Assembly (NCBI RefSeq): GCF_018614615.1 | Contig: NZ_JAGGOK010000086.1 | Coordinates: forward strand, 1 to 39,800 | Length of the DNA: 39,800 bases | From: Streptomyces sp. ISL-100 | Lineage (GTDB): Bacteria; Actinomycetota; Actinomycetes; Streptomycetales; Streptomycetaceae | Reading direction: 5' to 3' | Part shown: positions 1 to 8,516 of the stretch, piece by piece | Layout: every line of letters begins with the position of its first letter | Position numbering within the stretch: the stretch's first letter is position 1 | Notes under the pieces: model-generated | What the model was told of the DNA's origin: nothing | Databases searched by the model: none | Seen by the model: the letters and a program-made list of their open reading frames with translations, nothing else | Program-made: the position numbers and the translations under genes

Positions 1-437
1 ACGGCAAGGTGGACCGTGGGGCGTTGCCGGATGCGGGTGGTGGGCCGGCAGTGGTGGCCGATTTCGTGGCGCCGGTGTCGGAGACACAGTGTCGGGTGGC
101 GGTGTTGTGGCAGGAGTTGCTCGGGCTGGAGCGGGTGGGTCTGCGGGACAACTTCTTCGATCTGGGCGGCCACTCCCTCCTCGCCGCCAGGATGGTGGCC
201 GAACTCCGGGAGACTTTCGGCGCAGACGTTCCGATGCGCGACGTCTTTCTCGACTCGACACTCGAAGCGGTTTCGGCTGCTGTGGACCGCGCGCGCGGAT
301 CCACGGCTCAGGGCAAGGGCGCGAACGGCGCCGAGGACAGCCTGCTGGACAACCTGGCACGGCTTCCGATGGGCAAATTCGAAGCGATGTTGGCGGATCC
401 GTCGTTGACGGCGCCGACGAGGGGAGCGGACCAATGA
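1..437 (+). CDS. NRPS, C-terminal end (partial)
   Basis: The reading frame is open from the window edge (frame of position 3). It begins inside the A10 motif (GKVDRGALP) of an adenylation domain and runs into a complete peptidyl carrier protein. The phosphopantetheine site is FFDLGGHSLL, with its serine near position 172. A 40-residue tail ends at TGA 435-437, and the next NRPS starts inside that stop (ATGA), so the two are translationally coupled. No TE or reductase follows the carrier, so this protein should hand its chain to the next one. The main body lies outside the window. By analogy with saframycin/safracin clusters it would build the N-terminal part of the peptide. Confidence 0.93.
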   Translation, partial: GKVDRGALPDAGGGPAVVADFVAPVSETQCRVAVLWQELLGLERVGLRDNFFDLGGHSLLAARMVAELRETFGADVPMRDVFLDSTLEAVSAAVDRARGSTAQGKGANGAEDSLLDNLARLPMGKFEAMLADPSLTAPTRGADQ

Positions 438-3400
438 CCACTGAGGAACCCACAGCCGTGGACGCAGTGCGGCGTGCCCTGGCCGAGCGGCTATCGCGGG
501 ACGGCGGTACCGCCTCCGGCCTCCTGCCGGACCAGCAGCGCACCTGGATGCTGCACGAACTGGACCACGGAGCACCGGGCGTGGTGCTTGGCGTGTACCG
601 GCTAAGCGGACCGCTTGATCAGGCCGCCCTGCAGCAGGCGGTGGCCGGCCTCGGCTGGCGGTACGAGCTGCTGCGCAGCAGCTTCCAGGAGTTCGCCGGC
701 CGACCGCTGCGCGTGGTCGCGAGCTACGCCGAACTCCACTGCGACCTGGTCGAGGCGACAGGGCAGGAGGAACCCGCCGCGCTCGCCGAGCGGTGCGCGG
801 CGGAGCTGGCCCGCCCGTTCGACGTGGCACGGGGCCCCCTGGCCCGGCTGACCGTCGTCCGGATCGACGCTGGCACGCACCTACTGCTGACCGCCCTGCA
901 CGAGACGATCGCGGATGAGTGGACGCCGGACATCCTCTGCCGCGCACTCTTGGACGGGTATCGCGCCCTGCTCGCCGGGGACGACGACGCGGAGCTCACC
1001 GCCGACGACTTCACCGCCGTCGTGCAGGCCGAGCGGAGCTGGCTGGACGGAGACGAGGCCGCAGCCTCGCTGGCGTTCTGGAAGGAGGTACTGGACGGGG
1101 TCCCGGTGCTGCGGCTGCCGACAGACCGCCCCCGTCCGGCGGTGAAGACGCATCGCTGCGGCACCCGGCGACGGACGGCCCCGCTCGACCTGGCGGCCGC
1201 CCTGGACCGGCTGGGTCAGCGTTACGGCACCGACCGGGACACCGTGGTGCTCGCCGCCTTCCAGGCCCTGCTCGGACGCTGGGCCCAGCAGGAGGACATC
1301 GCGGTCGGCGTCCGGATACCCGGCCCCCGCAGGGCCTTTGGGCCGTACGCCAACACGGTCGTGATCCGCACGCTGCTCTTCCCGGAGCTGACCGTCGGCC
1401 AACTTGTCGACGGTGTACGGGAAATTCGCAAGGACGTGGTGCCGCACGGCCGGATGCCGTTCAGCCGCGTGGTGGATGCCGTCGACCCCATACGGGACCT
1501 GAGCCGTACGCCGCTCTTCCAGGTGCTCTTCACCGCCCGGGAGGCCCTGGAGCCGGTGGCCGTCGGTGACCTCACGGCTGCCGCCGAGCCCGCGCCCGCC
1601 GACACCACGCCCTACGACCTCGCCCTGACTGTGCTGACCGGCTCCGGCGCACAGACTCTCCAGCTCACCTACAACGAGGATCTCTTCGATGGCGGCACGG
1701 CTGAGCGAATGCTCGACCAGCTCACGGCGATGCTGACGCGCTTCGCGAGCCACCCGGACGGTCTGGTTGCCACTGTCCCGCTCGCCGGCGCCGCCGAACG
1801 GGACCTGATCACCTCGGACTGGAACGCCACCGAACAGGCTTATCCGCACGACCGCGGCCTGCACGAGCTGGTCGCGGAGCAGGCGGAGCGCACCCCCTCC
1901 CTGGTGGCGGTGAGCGACCAGGAGGAGGAACTGCGCTACCGGGATCTCGACGAGAGGGCCAACCAGCTGGCGCATCACCTGCTGGAGCTGGGCGTCACGG
2001 CGGAGAGCCGGGTCGCTCTGTGCCTGCGGCGATCCGCGCAGATCGTGGTGGCCATGCTCGCCGTCCTGAAGGCCGGCGCAGCCTACGTGCCCCTGGACCC
2101 GCAGTATCCGGCGGAACGTCTGGGCTATCTGCTCTCCGACAGCGACAGCCAGGTCCTCATCACCGAGACCGCGCTGCTGGACCGGCTCCCGGCGCACCAG
2201 GTGCGCACCATGCTGATGGACGCGGAGTGGGGCGAAGTCGCAGACCGGCCGCGCACCTGCCCGGAGGTCACCGTCGACCCCGGCTCGCTCGCGTACCTGA
2301 TCTACACGTCGGGCTCGTCCGGGCTCCCCAAGGGCGTCCTCGTGACGCATGGCGGGATCGTCAACAACCTGGCGTGGCGGCAGCGGACATGGCCGCTGAA
2401 GCCGGGCGAACGGGTCCTTCAAAACCATCCATTCAGCTTCGACCCATCGGTGTGGGCGACCTTCTGGCCGCTCACCGTGGGCGCCGAGTGCGTGATCAGC
2501 GCGCCCTCGCAGCAACTCGACACGGGCGCGCTGGTCCGGCTGATCCGCGACCGGGAGATCGTCCTGTACGGCGCGGTCCCGTCCGTGAACGCCGTGCTGA
2601 TGGAGCACCCCGAGATCGGCGAGTGCACCTCGCTGCGCCATCTACTCTCCGGCGCCGAGCCGCTCACCGGCCGACTGCAGCAGGCGGTCCACCAGCGGCT
2701 CAGCGCCTCGGTCGCCAACCTCTACGGGCCCACCGAGACCACCATCGACGCCACCTACTGGCAGTGCGCGCGCGACAGGGACCCGCAGGCAGCGCCGATC
2801 GGCCGCCCCGTGGACAACCTCCGCGTCTACCTGGTGGACAGCGACGGCCAGCTAGTACCACCCGGGGTGCCGGGGGAGATCTGCGTCGCGGGCGTCGGTC
2901 TGGCCCGCGGCTACCACCGCCGGCCCGGGCTGACCGCCGAGCGGTTCGTCCCCGACCCGTTCTCGGCCGTCCCCGGCGGACGGCTGTACCGCACCGGCGA
3001 CCTGGGCCGCTGGCGGCCGGACGGCGCCATCGAGTTTCTCGGTCGCGCCGACCAGCAGGTCAAGGTGCGCGGCTTCCGGGTCGAACTGGGCGAGATCGAA
3101 TCCGTGATCACCATGTCGGACCAGGTACGTGACGCGGTCGTGGTAGCCCGCCCGGACGGGGAGAACAGCAGCCGGCTGATCGCCTACGTGGTCCCGAGCG
3201 ACCAAGCCGCCCCGCCCACCACGGCCGGGCTGGCCGAGTTCGTCGGTGACATGCTGCCTTCCTACATGGTGCCCTCGCTCTGGGTCCCGCTGGACACCCT
3301 GCCGCTGACCGTCAACGGCAAGGTGGACCGACGGGCGCTGCCGGAACCGCCGTCCGCGCCGGCCGTGGCGGCCGGGCGTACGGCACCGCGCACCCCGCTG

Positions 3401-4876
3401 GAGACGGAGACCGCCCAGGCCTTCGGCGCCGTGCTCGGAACCGAGGAGATCGGAGTCGAGGACGACTTCTTCGAGCTCGGCGGCACCTCGATTATGCTGG
3501 CCCGGCTGGCCTCCCGGCTTTTGGCGCAGTACCAGCTCGACATCCCAGTGCACCAGTTCTTCCGGGTGCCGACCGTCGCCGGGGTCTCCTCGGTGGTCGA
3601 GACGTACAACCGCGCGGGCATCGAGGGCGTCATGTCGCAGCAGCACGCCACGCGGCTGGACGAGGACGCCCGGCTGGACGACGACATCGACGCCGGAGGT
3701 CTGCCGGCCGGCCGTCACCTCGCCCCCCGGACAGTGCTGCTCACCGGCGCGACCGGATACCTCGGCGCCTTCCTGCTCGAGCAGCTGCTGCGGGAGACCA
3801 CCGCCTCGGTGTACTGCCTGGTCCGTGCGGCGGACGACGCCGCCGCGGCTCGCCGCATCGAGGACTCGATGCGGCAGTACCTGATCTGGGACGAGAGCTA
3901 CCGGGAGCGCATCAAGGCCCTGACGGGCGACCTAGCGCTCCCCCGGCTCGGCACGAGCGAGGAGAGCTGGCGGGAGCTGGCCGAGCAGGTCGACGTGATC
4001 TATCACAACGGCGCCCTGGTCAACTTCGTCTACCCCTACTCCGCGCTGCGCGGCCCGAACGTCCGCGGCACCCACGAGGTGTTGCGCCTGGCCTGCACCC
4101 ACCAGGTCAAGGCGGTGCACTACGTGTCCACCATCGACGTCCTGCTCGCCACGCACACGCCGCGTCCGTTCCTGGAAGACGACGGGCCGCTGCGGAACCC
4201 GGTCGAGGTGCCGGGCGGATACACCGGCAGCAAGTGGGTCGCCGAGAAGATGGTGCACCTGGCCCGCGAACGCGGCATCCCAGTCAGCATCTACCGGCCT
4301 GGCCTGATCATGTCGCACTCCGAGACCGGCGCCACCCAGAACAGCGACTACCTGCTGGTCGCCTTCCGCGGCTACCTGCCGATGCGCATCCTGCCCGACT
4401 ACCCGCGGATCTTCGACACGGTTCCGGTCGACTACGTCGCCAAGGCGATCGTGGGCATCTCCCGCAAGCCCGAGGCGGTCGGCCGGTTCTTCCACCTCTT
4501 CAACCCGGCCCCGGTGTCGATCCGGCGGTTCTGCGAGTGGATCCAGTCCTACGGCTACGACTTCGACATCGTGCCGTTCGAGGAGGCCCGGCGCCGGGCA
4601 CTGGAGGTCGACACCAGCCATCCGCTGTACCCGCTGGTGCCGCTGATCCGGGACGCCGAGGTGGCACCGCAGCCCTCCCTGGACCCCGCCTACATCGACC
4701 AGTTGCAGCCGGATGCCGAGTGCCGCAACGTGCTCGACGCACTCGCCGGCACCGGGATCGCCTGTCCGCCGATGACCGAGGAGATGGCGCACGCGTGCCT
4801 GGAGTTCCTGGTCCAGGACGGCTTCCTGCCCTCCACGGAAACGGTCGAGGCCAAGCGGACCGGGAGTGCCGTATGA
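434..4876 (+). CDS. NRPS C-A-PCP-reductase, SfmC-like terminal module
   Basis: This 1480-residue protein starts at ATG 434, overlapping the previous stop; an upstream in-frame extension is not needed. It has a condensation-type domain (about 20-440), an adenylation domain (about 470-960, with YIYTSGSSG near 622), a carrier domain (FFELGGTSI near 1010) and an NAD(P)H-dependent thioester reductase (TGATGYLG near 1100; YTGSK near 1262). The A-domain positions read by eye give DPWGLGLIDK, which I recall as the code for saframycin/safracin modules that load 3-hydroxy-O-methyl-5-methyltyrosine. The condensation motif HHxxxDG is HETIADE (His156). In SfmC this domain is reported to act as an iterative Pictet-Spenglerase on aldehydes made by the reductase. 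The same role is inferred here. Confidence 0.93.
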   Translation: MTTEEPTAVDAVRRALAERLSRDGGTASGLLPDQQRTWMLHELDHGAPGVVLGVYRLSGPLDQAALQQAVAGLGWRYELLRSSFQEFAGRPLRVVASYAELHCDLVEATGQEEPAALAERCAAELARPFDVARGPLARLTVVRIDAGTHLLLTALHETIADEWTPDILCRALLDGYRALLAGDDDAELTADDFTAVVQAERSWLDGDEAAASLAFWKEVLDGVPVLRLPTDRPRPAVKTHRCGTRRRTAPLDLAAALDRLGQRYGTDRDTVVLAAFQALLGRWAQQEDIAVGVRIPGPRRAFGPYANTVVIRTLLFPELTVGQLVDGVREIRKDVVPHGRMPFSRVVDAVDPIRDLSRTPLFQVLFTAREALEPVAVGDLTAAAEPAPADTTPYDLALTVLTGSGAQTLQLTYNEDLFDGGTAERMLDQLTAMLTRFASHPDGLVATVPLAGAAERDLITSDWNATEQAYPHDRGLHELVAEQAERTPSLVAVSDQEEELRYRDLDERANQLAHHLLELGVTAESRVALCLRRSAQIVVAMLAVLKAGAAYVPLDPQYPAERLGYLLSDSDSQVLITETALLDRLPAHQVRTMLMDAEWGEVADRPRTCPEVTVDPGSLAYLIYTSGSSGLPKGVLVTHGGIVNNLAWRQRTWPLKPGERVLQNHPFSFDPSVWATFWPLTVGAECVISAPSQQLDTGALVRLIRDREIVLYGAVPSVNAVLMEHPEIGECTSLRHLLSGAEPLTGRLQQAVHQRLSASVANLYGPTETTIDATYWQCARDRDPQAAPIGRPVDNLRVYLVDSDGQLVPPGVPGEICVAGVGLARGYHRRPGLTAERFVPDPFSAVPGGRLYRTGDLGRWRPDGAIEFLGRADQQVKVRGFRVELGEIESVITMSDQVRDAVVVARPDGENSSRLIAYVVPSDQAAPPTTAGLAEFVGDMLPSYMVPSLWVPLDTLPLTVNGKVDRRALPEPPSAPAVAAGRTAPRTPLETETAQAFGAVLGTEEIGVEDDFFELGGTSIMLARLASRLLAQYQLDIPVHQFFRVPTVAGVSSVVETYNRAGIEGVMSQQHATRLDEDARLDDDIDAGGLPAGRHLAPRTVLLTGATGYLGAFLLEQLLRETTASVYCLVRAADDAAAARRIEDSMRQYLIWDESYRERIKALTGDLALPRLGTSEESWRELAEQVDVIYHNGALVNFVYPYSALRGPNVRGTHEVLRLACTHQVKAVHYVSTIDVLLATHTPRPFLEDDGPLRNPVEVPGGYTGSKWVAEKMVHLARERGIPVSIYRPGLIMSHSETGATQNSDYLLVAFRGYLPMRILPDYPRIFDTVPVDYVAKAIVGISRKPEAVGRFFHLFNPAPVSIRRFCEWIQSYGYDFDIVPFEEARRRALEVDTSHPLYPLVPLIRDAEVAPQPSLDPAYIDQLQPDAECRNVLDALAGTGIACPPMTEEMAHACLEFLVQDGFLPSTETVEAKRTGSAV

Positions 4877-5883
4877 GCGGCGACCCGGTGTTCCCGCTGC
4901 TGCGGCCGGAACGGTTGCCCGGCCGGGCCGAGGTGCAGGCGTACGTGAGCGGCAACGCCCCGGGCGTGCCCGCCGAGCTGGCGGACACGCTCCGGGCGGA
5001 TGCCGCCGCCGCGCTGGACGCGCTGCGTGCGGCGCTCATCACCGTGCCACTCCCGGCCGGCACCGCCCCGGTGTGCGACGACCCGGGCGAGTCCGGCGGA
5101 AACCGCGACAACGACCAGTCGTTCGACATCGTCCGGGTGGACGGCGAGCGCGCCGCGATCCTGCTGCACAGCACGCTCAAGGGCGCTGAACTGCTGCTGG
5201 ACGACGCCGTACGAAGCGGGACCGACCTCGCCCCGGAGCACTGGCGCGCACTGCGGCACGGCTTCGCCGCGCTGCTCGGCCACCTGGCGGGCTTCCCCAC
5301 CCCCTCGCCCGGGACCGACCCTGGGCCGGGTCCGCGCGGCGCCGACGGCCTGCCCTCCGACGCCCTGCGCCGCTGGGTACGTGGGCACCGCATCTTCATG
5401 GTGCTCATCCAGGGCCTGGTGATCGCGGTGGACGAGTTGACCGGCGCGGTTGCTCGGGCCGACACCGACCAGGCCGCGGAGGCGCTGGACCTGGCCGTGT
5501 CCCTGATGCGGGCGTCGGAGGCCGCACTGCGGTTCGCCGGCGACTTCACCCCGGAGGAGTACGAGGACCTGGTCCGCCCGACCCTGATGCCCCCGGCCGC
5601 TCCGCCGGGACTCAGCGGCCTGCACTGGCGCGACCACGAGTATCTGGTGAAACGGCTCGCAGAGGCCCGACAGCTGCTCGCGGGGGTGGATCCCTCCCTG
5701 GTTCCACTGCGAGCCAGGTTCCGCGAGGCCTACGCCGCAGCGTACGACGCCCACCGGTTCGTCTGTGCCCGGTTCGTGGGGGAGGACGTCGGAAGCCTGC
5801 TGATGACGCCCAAGTCCAAGAAGTCGGCGGTGGGGGTGCTCACCCAGTACAAGCGTGTCCGTCTGCAACACATCCCTGACTGA
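4873..5883 (+). CDS. SfmD-like heme aromatic hydroxylase
   Basis: A 336-residue soluble protein whose ATG overlaps the NRPS stop (ATGA). It carries an HxxxC motif, His294-Arg-Phe-Val-Cys298, and an upstream His255 in HWRDHE. In SfmD, as I recall, the heme ligands are His274 and His313 with a thioether to Cys317. The spacings of 39 and 4 residues are identical here. SfmD belongs to the histidine-ligated heme aromatic oxygenase group (with TDO, IDO, PrnB and LmbB2-type tyrosine hydroxylases) and uses H2O2 to hydroxylate 3-methyl-L-tyrosine. The expected role is ortho-hydroxylation of a 3-substituted tyrosine to a catechol, which the next gene would methylate. A LmbB2/TyrH-type enzyme is the alternative, but I do not recall the HxxxC thioether motif in that branch. 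Confidence 0.82.
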   Translation: MSGDPVFPLLRPERLPGRAEVQAYVSGNAPGVPAELADTLRADAAAALDALRAALITVPLPAGTAPVCDDPGESGGNRDNDQSFDIVRVDGERAAILLHSTLKGAELLLDDAVRSGTDLAPEHWRALRHGFAALLGHLAGFPTPSPGTDPGPGPRGADGLPSDALRRWVRGHRIFMVLIQGLVIAVDELTGAVARADTDQAAEALDLAVSLMRASEAALRFAGDFTPEEYEDLVRPTLMPPAAPPGLSGLHWRDHEYLVKRLAEARQLLAGVDPSLVPLRARFREAYAAAYDAHRFVCARFVGEDVGSLLMTPKSKKSAVGVLTQYKRVRLQHIPD

Positions 5884-5912
5884 GCGCCGCGCGCTCCCTC
5901 CTGGAGGTAGTC

Positions 5913-6575
5913 ATGTTGACCCAGGTCGAGTTGTCCGACCACCTGTCCGAGTACGTGCGGGAGGTCTCATTGCGGGACACCCCGCTCCTCGCCGAACTGA
6001 GGGCGGAGACCATCGCGATGCCGCTGGCGACCATGCAGGTCTCGGCCGAGCAGGGGCAGTTCCTCAGCACACTGGTCCGGGCGCTGGGGGCACGCCAGAC
6101 CCTGGAGGTCGGTGTCTTCACGGGTTACAGCCTGCTGAGCACCGCACTGGCACTGCCCGCCGACGGCCGGGTGGTGGCGTGCGACATCAGCCCCGAGTGG
6201 ACGTCCGTCGCCATGAAGTACTGCGCACGCGGCGGGGTGGCCGACAAGGTAGATCTCCGGCTCGGGGACGCTAAGGAGACCCTGCGCCGGCTGCTGGGCG
6301 AGGAGGGGGCGGCGGGCTCGTTCGACTTCGCCTTCATCGACGCTGACAAGGTGTCCTACGAGGAGTACTACGAGGCCGCACTGGAGCTGCTGCGGCCTGG
6401 CGGAACGATGGTGTTCGACAACGTGCTCTGGTCCGGCCTGGTGGCGGACCCGGCCACCACCGACGGCGACGCCGTCGCGCTGCGCGAGTTCAACCGCCGC
6501 CGGCACGACGACGACCGGATCGACCTGAGCCTGCTCCCCTACGCCGACGGCCTGACCGTCGCCGTCAAGCGCTGA
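5913..6575 (+). CDS. Class I SAM-dependent O-methyltransferase (catechol/CCoAOMT type)
   Basis: A 220-residue protein, usual for the CCoAOMT-like family. The SAM site is LEVGVFTGYS (about 68-77), and the metal/substrate region FIDADKVSYEEYY (about 142-154) carries the acidic residues that normally bind a divalent cation and the catechol. The start is ATG 5913 with GGAGG upstream. It directly follows the SfmD-like gene, so methylation of the catechol formed there is the obvious job, as for SfmM3 in saframycin. This would give a 3-hydroxy-4-O-methyl tyrosine with the 5-position already substituted. The regiochemistry is inferred. Confidence 0.88.
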   Translation: MLTQVELSDHLSEYVREVSLRDTPLLAELRAETIAMPLATMQVSAEQGQFLSTLVRALGARQTLEVGVFTGYSLLSTALALPADGRVVACDISPEWTSVAMKYCARGGVADKVDLRLGDAKETLRRLLGEEGAAGSFDFAFIDADKVSYEEYYEAALELLRPGGTMVFDNVLWSGLVADPATTDGDAVALREFNRRRHDDDRIDLSLLPYADGLTVAVKR

Positions 6576-6632
6576 CGACCGATTCCCCCTCGGCGGCCGG
6601 TGGCCGCCGAGGGGCACCGAGAGGAGAGAACG

Positions 6633-6836
6633 ATGGCTGGATTCCTGTCCGACGACGAGAGCTACCCCTGCCGCGTGGTGGTCAACCACGAGGAGCAGTA
6701 CTCGCTGTGGCCGCTGGACCGTGAGATACCGGATGGCTGGCGGGACGGCGGCTTCCAGGGTGCCCGCCGGGACTGCCTGGCCCACATCGACGAGACCTGG
6801 GTGGACATGCGCCCGAAGTCGCTGCGCGCGAGCTGA
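6633..6836 (+). CDS. MbtH-like protein
   Basis: A 67-residue MbtH-family protein with the family pattern (NHEEQYSLWP, IPDGW, and the C-terminal DETWVDMRPKSLR). MbtH proteins bind NRPS adenylation domains and help them fold and function. The start at ATG 6633 is set by GAGGAG just upstream. It is the last gene of the left operon, and a strong hairpin follows 30 bases after its stop. One or more adenylation domains in this window probably depend on it. Confidence 0.95.
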   Translation: MAGFLSDDESYPCRVVVNHEEQYSLWPLDREIPDGWRDGGFQGARRDCLAHIDETWVDMRPKSLRAS

Positions 6837-6867
6837 TCGCCGCCGGGACACCCGCCTCGCAACCGCC

Positions 6868-6908
6868 GTCGGCGCCGTACCTCACCTCACGGGAGGTACG
6901 GCGCCGAC
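6868..6908. terminator. Bidirectional hairpin terminator
   Basis: A perfect 16-bp inverted repeat (GTCGGCGCCGTACCTC, 6868-6883, and its complement, 6893-6908) encloses a 9-base loop. It sits between the convergent mbtH-like gene and the XRE regulator. There is no T-tract, as is common in high-GC actinomycetes. Confidence 0.85.
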
Positions 6909-6962
6909 AGCGTGCTGACGTCAGCTCACGGCGGCACGCAGGCCGGGCGGTGCACACCCCGC

Positions 6963-8360
6963 TCAGCGGGAGTCGCCGCGCGCCTGCCGCCTGGTGTGCC
7001 GGTCCGCCGGCCTGCGGACGGGGGCCGACAGCAGCGTGGGCGGCAGATCGACCCCCAGGCCGTTGATTGCGCAGCGGTACGCGTGGATGGCACCCTCGGT
7101 GTCGCCGACCTGCGTCATCGCCTCTCCCAGCAAGGACCACAGCTGCGAGGTCTGCGAACCGTGCGGCTGGTCTTCCAGCTCGGCCCGGGAGGCCTGGCAC
7201 GCGGCGAGGGCGGCTTCGGTGTCACCGAGCAGACACTGCGCGGTCGCCCGCAGCAGCCGGGCGCGGATCCGCTCCATCGGCGGGGTGGCGGCGTCGCCGA
7301 GGATCGCGTCGGCAAGCGTCAGCGCCTCGGCGTAGTTGTCCAGCATGATCAGTGCGCGCATCAGGTCACTGCGACAGCGCATCGCGTCGCCGACCGCACC
7401 ACTGGCGTCGAGATCGGTGACGGCGAGTTCCAGCACCTCGCGCGCCTTCTGCAGATCCGGCGGCGACTGCCGCAGTAGCAGGCTGCCGTATACGGCGCGC
7501 AACATGCCGAGGGTGTGGCTGTAGTCGTGTGCGTCGACGTCGGTGATCCGGCTGGCGAACTCCTGTGCGTACCCAGTCTGGTTCGCCTTGTAGGCAACTG
7601 CCGCCGCCTGCCAGTAGGTCTTGGTGAGCGCTTGGTGGTCGCCGATTTTCGGCACGATCTTCAGCGCCTCGACGACGGGCTCCTCGGCCCCGGCGTAGTC
7701 GCCCCGTTCGCACAGCACGGTGGCGAGGATCGCGCGGACCTCCACCGCGACGTCCGAGATGTCGAGGCCCGCCTCGCTGATCTGCCGCTTGGCCAGGAGG
7801 GCGGCAGCCACGGCCGACTCGGCGTCGTCCCCGTACGCCAGCGAGCGCACCAGGCCCATCGTCGCGCCGAGCCAGTGCGGATAGATCGAGTCCTCGGCGG
7901 CGGCCAGGCAGGCCCGGTAACCTTCCGCGGCCTGCGCGTGCCGGCCGGCCTGTTCAGCCGTGCGGGCCAGCCCGAACTCCGCTTCCTGGCTGATGCCGGT
8001 GTCCCCGTCGTGCTCCGCGAGCACCCGGCGGTACCAGGCCTCCGCCTCGTCGACCTTGCCGACCGCCAGGGCCGCCCGGGCCATCCGCAGCTCCACTGCG
8101 GCGGGCCGGCGGGCGGTCTTCTCGTCCGGTAGCCAGAGATCCTCCGGTGTGCAGCCCAGCCGCTTGCTGAGGTGCCGCACCACCCGGTCCGTCGGGACGC
8201 GGCGGTCCGTTTCCAGGAGGGAGATGTAGCTGGCCGAGATGTTGTCGCCGACGAGATCGAGCTGGCGCAGGCCGCGTTCGGCGCGCAGTCGTCGCAGACG
8301 GGTGCCGAAGGTCCGGGGCGCCTGCATGGTCTCGTCAGCGGGCTGTACCAGATTGCTCAC
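6963..8360 (-). CDS. XRE-family regulator with TPR repeats
   Basis: A 465-residue protein. Residues about 17-75 form a Cro/CI-type helix-turn-helix (LRRLRAERGLRQLDL, then SASYISLLETDRR). The remainder is a run of helical pairs of TPR type. This architecture is common in Streptomyces cluster-situated regulators, where the TPR part may sense a peptide or small molecule. The GTG start at 8360 lies inside a direct repeat and lacks a clear ribosome site. An ATG 11 codons further in (8327) is an alternative. It is convergent with the left operon and is the only DNA-binding regulator inside the left arm, so it is the best candidate for pathway control. Confidence 0.85.
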   Translation of the reverse strand: MSNLVQPADETMQAPRTFGTRLRRLRAERGLRQLDLVGDNISASYISLLETDRRVPTDRVVRHLSKRLGCTPEDLWLPDEKTARRPAAVELRMARAALAVGKVDEAEAWYRRVLAEHDGDTGISQEAEFGLARTAEQAGRHAQAAEGYRACLAAAEDSIYPHWLGATMGLVRSLAYGDDAESAVAAALLAKRQISEAGLDISDVAVEVRAILATVLCERGDYAGAEEPVVEALKIVPKIGDHQALTKTYWQAAAVAYKANQTGYAQEFASRITDVDAHDYSHTLGMLRAVYGSLLLRQSPPDLQKAREVLELAVTDLDASGAVGDAMRCRSDLMRALIMLDNYAEALTLADAILGDAATPPMERIRARLLRATAQCLLGDTEAALAACQASRAELEDQPHGSQTSQLWSLLGEAMTQVGDTEGAIHAYRCAINGLGVDLPPTLLSAPVRRPADRHTRRQARGDSR

Positions 8361-8407
8361 GGGATGACTACCAGATTGCTCAGGGGATGTCAGGGGATGA
8401 CTACCAG
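8346..8407. repeat. 23-bp tandem repeat over the XRE regulator start
   Basis: Units at 8346-8368 and 8369-8391 both begin TACCAGATTGCTCA and continue with GGGATG. A third, partial copy (AGGGGATGACTACCAG) follows at 8392-8407. The repeat spans the start codon and the proposed promoter of the regulator gene, so it may be an autoregulatory operator or a slippage duplication. Confidence 0.6.
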
Positions 8408-8415
8408 GCTGTCAA
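8387..8415 (-). promoter_or_regulatory. Possible promoter of the XRE regulator
   Basis: On the minus strand a perfect -35 TTGACA (8410-8415) is followed after 17 bases by a weak -10, TGACAT (8387-8392). It overlaps the tandem repeat, which suggests autoregulation. Confidence 0.4.
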
Positions 8416-8516
8416 GCCCGAACAGGTTCTGTCGACCGCGAGGGCGACTGCTCGGCGTGCGCGTCAATCGACCTGGACAGTTACCCGCCATGCATCCATT
8501 AGTATTTGTGGAGAGC

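Noticed and set aside
89..433. Upstream extension of the C-A-PCP-R NRPS frame
   Set aside because: It overlaps the real carrier-protein frame and gives Gly/Arg-rich sequence without homology. The ATGA start at 434 fits coupling.
881..2641. 586-codon minus-strand open frame
   Set aside because: It mirrors the NRPS coding strand and has no conserved motif.
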